DNA from: Garcia nutans
Lineage: Eukaryota > Streptophyta > Magnoliopsida > Malpighiales > Euphorbiaceae
Assembly: GCA_947685225.1 (NCBI GenBank)
Contig: CANTUV010000009.1
Span: 4,030,001 to 4,094,000 of the forward strand
Length of the DNA: 64,000 nucleotides
Direction of reading: 5' to 3'
Positions within the stretch are counted from its first letter, which is position 1; each line of letters starts with the position of its first letter. Of the stretch, positions 60,121-64,000 are shown piece by piece. The notes beneath the pieces are model-generated. The model had not been told where the DNA came from and made no database searches. It worked only from the letters and a program-made list of their open reading frames with translations. A program made the position numbers and the translations under genes.

Positions 60121-60915
60121 GTGTAAATATAATCTTCTAAATCATGGATTGCTTCAATTGTTGCACAATATAAATCATATGGTAGTAGAGATAACAATGC
60201 TGATGAAAATGTTGAACTTTAAATTTCTTTTTTTTTTCTTATGAAGCTATGTTGGACTTGAGTGAGATTTTTTTTTAATTTTTATACTTCTATAAATGTT
60301 GAATGTTTGTTGACTTTGAACTAATTTAATTTATATTAGACTTCATGTTATGAGAATTATGTTTTCCTAAATAATTAAGGTATTGTAATATAAATTTTGA
60401 TTTTTTATTACATGGTATCAAATTATATTTAACTATATAAAATTTATTTTATTTTAGAAAAATCATTGAATAATTACCTAGGGATTTATACTCAGGGTAA
60501 AATTACCCAGGGATTAACCATATATTTTAATGTAGAATCTATCTATTAAATACCTAGAAAATTTTTTCCTAGGTAGATTTACCAACAGATTACCTAGGGA
60601 TATAAATCCTTAGGCAAATTTACTTAGGGAATTTAAGTGCAAAATCTCGATAGAAAATTTCTAAGGAAAAGTTCCCTAGGTAAATTTCTAGGGAAAAGTC
60701 CTAGTTTTTAAATGATAATTACCTAGTAAATTTATAATTTACCAATGGATAAATACTCAGAGATTAGAAAATTCGTGGGTAAATAAGTTACCCATAAGGC
60801 TTTTGCCCACAAGTTCAAATCAGTGGGTAATCCTTAGATAAACTGTGTTACCTAGGGATTTTGGATATTTTACTCATGAAATTGTCTGTGGATAAACTGT
60901 AATTTTCTTGTAGTG

Positions 60916-61070
60916 TAAAGTTATAGACGTAAATCTTTGTGCCTGCATGATGAATATGATAATACTAAGTTTTTTCATGCACAAGCCACAACTAGAAAAA
61001 GGAAAAATAATATAGAAGCCTTGAAGAATGACAGTGGCATCTAAGTCCATGATAGTGATGATATTTGTGA
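60916..61070. other. Short spacer between the CACTA and mariner-like termini
   Basis: No gene or repeat recognised. Confidence 0.5.
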
Positions 61071-61689
61071 TACTCCCTCTGTTCTCTTTATAGAGAGAAA
61101 ATTTCTATTTAGGGTGTTCTTTTTATATAGAGAAAATTGTTTAAAATAAAAATTATTGGAGAGTGTTCTTTAAGGAAATTTCAAAATTGCCCTGGCAAAG
61201 TAACTGTATTTTGCACATGAAACGAGACTAGTGGCAGATAAATATAAGCTATATAATTAATATGCATTGCTTTTCAATGCATAAATTAATGCTCTGATTA
61301 TGAGAGATTTTATTAAATTACACTCTGTTCTACTAATTAGGACACAATTATGAGTTAGTTCTTATCATGTATCACAATATGGACACTAATTTTAACTATC
61401 GAACTCTAGTTATTTGAAAAAGGTGTTAGTATCGGTATTAGATTGATAATTGGAGCACAATTTTAAATTATATCGACTGATATGATTTAAAATTTTAATG
61501 TTGAATTTGTGGACTAATTTTGAAATAAATGCATTTGTGTTAAGCGATACATTATCATTTTTAGGCCAAAATTATTATTTTAATGCCCAAAAATAGTTTG
61601 TTGAAGTCACCAAATTTAGTATGAAACACGCCATTCAAACTCTATTTTAACCTATACAAAATGGCATCATTTTTTATTTACACTTATGC

Positions 61690-62165
61690 CTAATTTTGAA
61701 TAGCCAAATAATAGAAGTTGGGTTTATTTTCACTCAACAGGTGCCAATTAAGAACCCTAAATCACACCTCTCTAAATTTTGCAACCTTGACCAACTGTCG
61801 GCAAGCATTCATTCATTGTCGTCGTCCAGCATTGAAGGTAGAGAAAAAATCAATCGCAAAAAAAAAAAATGGATAGTGACAGGGATAATCATTAGCCAAA
61901 CGTTAATATAAAAAAAACAAAGTATCAAAAGAAAAAGAAAAGTTGGCCTCAGTTCTTACTCCCAAAATCAGAAAAAAAAAGTATCTCACTCTAAGGGTGA
62001 CTAAGAAAGTTGCCCCCAAATGTAAAAAAACAGCACCCTTGAAAAACACTCCACATAAGAAGAGAAAGGTTAATGCTGAGGAGGTGAAATCTACTGAGTC
62101 AGATAGTGAAGAATAATAAAGTGGTTCATCAAATGATGAGGAGAATAGTGGTGATTTCACGGAAA
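61690..62165 (+). other. Lys/Glu-rich coding-like fragment, unidentified
   Basis: The plus strand shows MDSDRDN at 61869 and, in other frames, KKVAPKCKKTAPLKN and a Ser/Glu-rich piece ending ENSGDFTERYGF before a GTATGG donor at 62166. Frames change several times. It resembles a basic, acidic-tailed N-terminus of a transposon-borne gene, but no family was recognised. Confidence 0.35.
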
Positions 62166-62404
62166 GGTATGGTTTTACTTGTGCTTAGTGTACTGTTTAT
62201 ATACATTAAATTTCAATTACAAAATTGTATTTTACCCTTTTGCCTTTCATATAGACATTAACAAAAAATGGCATATGCACTATTAGGTAACTATAAGTAA
62301 ATAACTAGTGCCCTATTATTTAAGACATATGTCATATTAATATAATTACCTAACTTATGCCTTGAATAACAAAACGGTTACTTGTTTATAATATAAAAAG
62401 GGCT

Positions 62405-63780
62405 TCAATTGTGAAATTCTCTCCCAAGTGGATGGTTGACACTGCGGGCTACATCTCTTATAATCTCTGGGTCAACATCAATAATTTTTGGCCGTGAGCG
62501 ATTCCTTGACATTCTATCTTTATACATATTCCTAATATTGTACTCGTTTCCACTGGAGCACTTGAGAATGTCCACCATGCTAGTCTGCAAGGTTAGAAAA
62601 ACTTTGTTCAATGAAGATGGTGAAAATTCATCATATGCAGTAACTACATCATCAATTAACTCATTAACATTAGTTAAAGCTACTTAGTATTTGATTGAAT
62701 CAATGGCTCTAAAAAATCCTAGGTCAAGAACATTCAAATCAGGGTGGAGTTTGGCATAACAAACTGATTTTTAATCCCAAATCCATGGCAGTCTCATGAA
62801 ATTCAACAGCCCTAACCTCAATATGTGGCTTGGCATTGTCTTGTTGTACATATATGGTTGATGGATTATTATTTTATGGCCATTTCTTTTTAATTGTAGG
62901 CAGAAGTTTATGAATTAAAATTTGACAGAGTACAACTTTTATTATGGATAGAATTGGCTTAGTCTCCATTGTACCAGTTGAGCGATTTTTGTTATTCCAT
63001 TTGGTCGGCGAAGTTTCAACTATTGGCCATATTCTTGCCATCAAACAAAAGGTTGTGATTGTCATCATAACTAGGTCGTGCAAGTGCAACTAGAAACATT
63101 ATTTTTGGAATGAACCTCTTACTTTTGTACTTTTTATAAGGTTCATCCTCATCAGTTACTAGATAAAATTTATGTGTTTCTTTACACATATAAAACCATT
63201 TTTTATCTATATGGATTATACCATGCATGTCAATGAAAGATGGTTGGTTGCTCACTGTAACTGGGTCGATCACTGAGAGGGAGAAATGAATTCTCGCGGT
63301 TTTGTTTTCACTTTCAGCAGAGGCTTAATTGCATTGGAGTGAGGTTTTATGATGCCAATTTTAATTTTTTTTTATGGACACATGAAGTAGCTATACCTAA
63401 TTCAGAGGCTAGTGATCGAATTGTTATTCGACGCCTAAGTGGGATTTCTTTTATTCTTTATGCGGATATTTCTACTCTCTTCCTACCTTTATTCCAAGGA
63501 TGTCTCATACAATTAAAGTTCTTCTCTAGATGGAGGCTTATATTTCATCATACTTTTTAAAGTTGTTTTAACTGATGTTGCAAGTGGTTGTAACTTTTTC
63601 ATCACTACGATCACTTAGGTTACCTTCTTTTATGTCAGCCAAAAGCATGGTCCTTACAGAGATTTTGACATCATCTAGAACATTTTTCTTATTTCCTTTT
63701 TTATTGTTCATTGGAACAACATCTTGGGACTGACTGAAAGTATGAGTCATTTCTTCATAAATTATGGCCACATCTACAGG
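62405..63780 (-). pseudogene. Plant mariner-like transposase (DD39D type), broken
   Basis: Minus-strand pieces in order: N-terminal part from 63771, then IIHIDKKWFYMCK (first Asp at 63205-63207), KIMFLVALARPSYD, a GTMETKPI block, TIKKKWP, QQDNAKPHI (second Asp at 62838-62840), and DLNVLDLGFFRAI (third Asp at 62723-62725). The C-terminal LNKVFLTLQ-like NKVFLTLQTSMVDILKC lies near 62555-62611. All three catalytic Asp are present. A frameshift lies between 63016 and 63089, another just before the third Asp, and a stop follows KKKWP. The N-terminal part carries more stops. Motifs match plant Soymar-type MLEs. Confidence 0.87.
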
Positions 63781-64000
63781 AAGTTAATGATTTTGGGTAC
63801 AGAGATCGACCCTATAAGTTGAGAATTAGGGGTCATTTCTTTAGAAATTATTGTCATATCTTCTGGAATTTCATTAAGGTCAGTTGGATGAGATGGGTCC
63901 ATGATTTTAGGGGCTAGGTTTTTATAGCAGTAGTGCCCCTTTTTTTCTTATGAAAATGGTTTTGGTGAATGCTTTGTGCACTATTTGTAGTGGAAGAAGT

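Larger units (their letters stand above)
55454..60915 (+). mobile_element. Defective CACTA (En/Spm) transposon
   Basis: The right end, read inward on the minus strand, is CACTACAAGAAAATTACAG, a textbook CACTA terminus (TAGTG at 60911-60915). The left end is the decayed CACAACAAAAAATATATAAT at 55454. Flanking bases TAG and TAA may be a diverged 3-bp target duplication. Both ends carry subterminal motifs in several copies: CCTAGGGATTACC-like and ATTCGTGGGTAA at 55480-55880 and 60470-60900. Inside are a pyrimidine-rich leader, a triplicated DUF4216 tail and a Transposase_24-type exon. Most of the TNP2 coding region is missing, so it is probably not autonomous. Confidence 0.85.
61073..64000 (-). 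mobile_element. Mariner-like element (MLE), left end to window edge
   Basis: TA followed by CTCCCTCTGTTCTC at 61073 matches the terminal repeat style of plant mariner/Stowaway elements. A minus-strand plant MLE transposase lies at 62405-63780. The right terminus is outside the window. The left terminus might instead belong to a separate Stowaway-type MITE, because about 1.3 kb lies between it and the transposase. Confidence 0.6.

Noticed and set aside
1..64000. tRNA, rRNA or CRISPR-like arrays
   Set aside because: No cloverleaf, rRNA block or regularly spaced direct repeats with unique spacers were recognised by eye; the short regular repeats are LTR hairpins or AT-rich satellites.

Overview
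The window is nuclear DNA of a flowering plant, most likely a eudicot. It is AT-rich, has introns with canonical GT..AG borders, and carries LTR retrotransposons, CACTA transposons and a mariner-like element of plant type. The only clearly intact host gene is an eight-exon ubiquilin/DSK2 gene. The sequence alone does not identify the species. All calls come from reading the sequence; no database was searched.

Layout. 1-4460: Ty1/copia DNA on the minus strand, in which one LTR is flanked by two internal regions. 5190-7330: decayed CACTA transposase on the plus strand. 7562-39443: a nest of Ty3/gypsy elements. The outer one is a minus-strand Tekay/Del-type chromovirus with LTRs of about 2.9 kb and a broken gag-pol, plus a second truncated gag beyond the middle LTR. 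Inserted into that middle LTR, with a perfect 5-bp target duplication (ACACC), is a 19.3-kb plus-strand Tat-lineage element (9379-28666) with three LTRs and two internal regions, the second truncated. 39444-44500: very AT-rich DNA with a tandem repeat of about 262 bp and a 0.7-kb foldback. 44652-50011: DSK2. 50484-51240: a LINE-like retroposon. 51600-53635: a local duplication. 53953-54554: a broken C2H2 zinc-finger/EAR gene. 55454-60915: a defective CACTA element with an internal 498-bp triplication. 61073 to the end: a probable mariner-like element on the minus strand.

The most notable find lies between pol and the second LTR of the Tat element. Two cargo genes run antisense to the retrotransposon. 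One is a five-exon gene for a plant-mobile-domain (PMD-like) protein (577 aa). The other is a two-exon gene for a DUF7745-like protein (384 aa). All ten splice borders are canonical, all introns are phase 0, and both spliced frames are open. Each gene has a TATA-like box upstream. Antisense placement explains how the introns could survive retrotransposition: the element's sense RNA does not present them to the spliceosome in the right orientation.

The second theme is LTR-internal-LTR-internal architecture in three unrelated families (copia, Tekay, Tat) within 40 kb, which suggests repeated recombination between LTRs.
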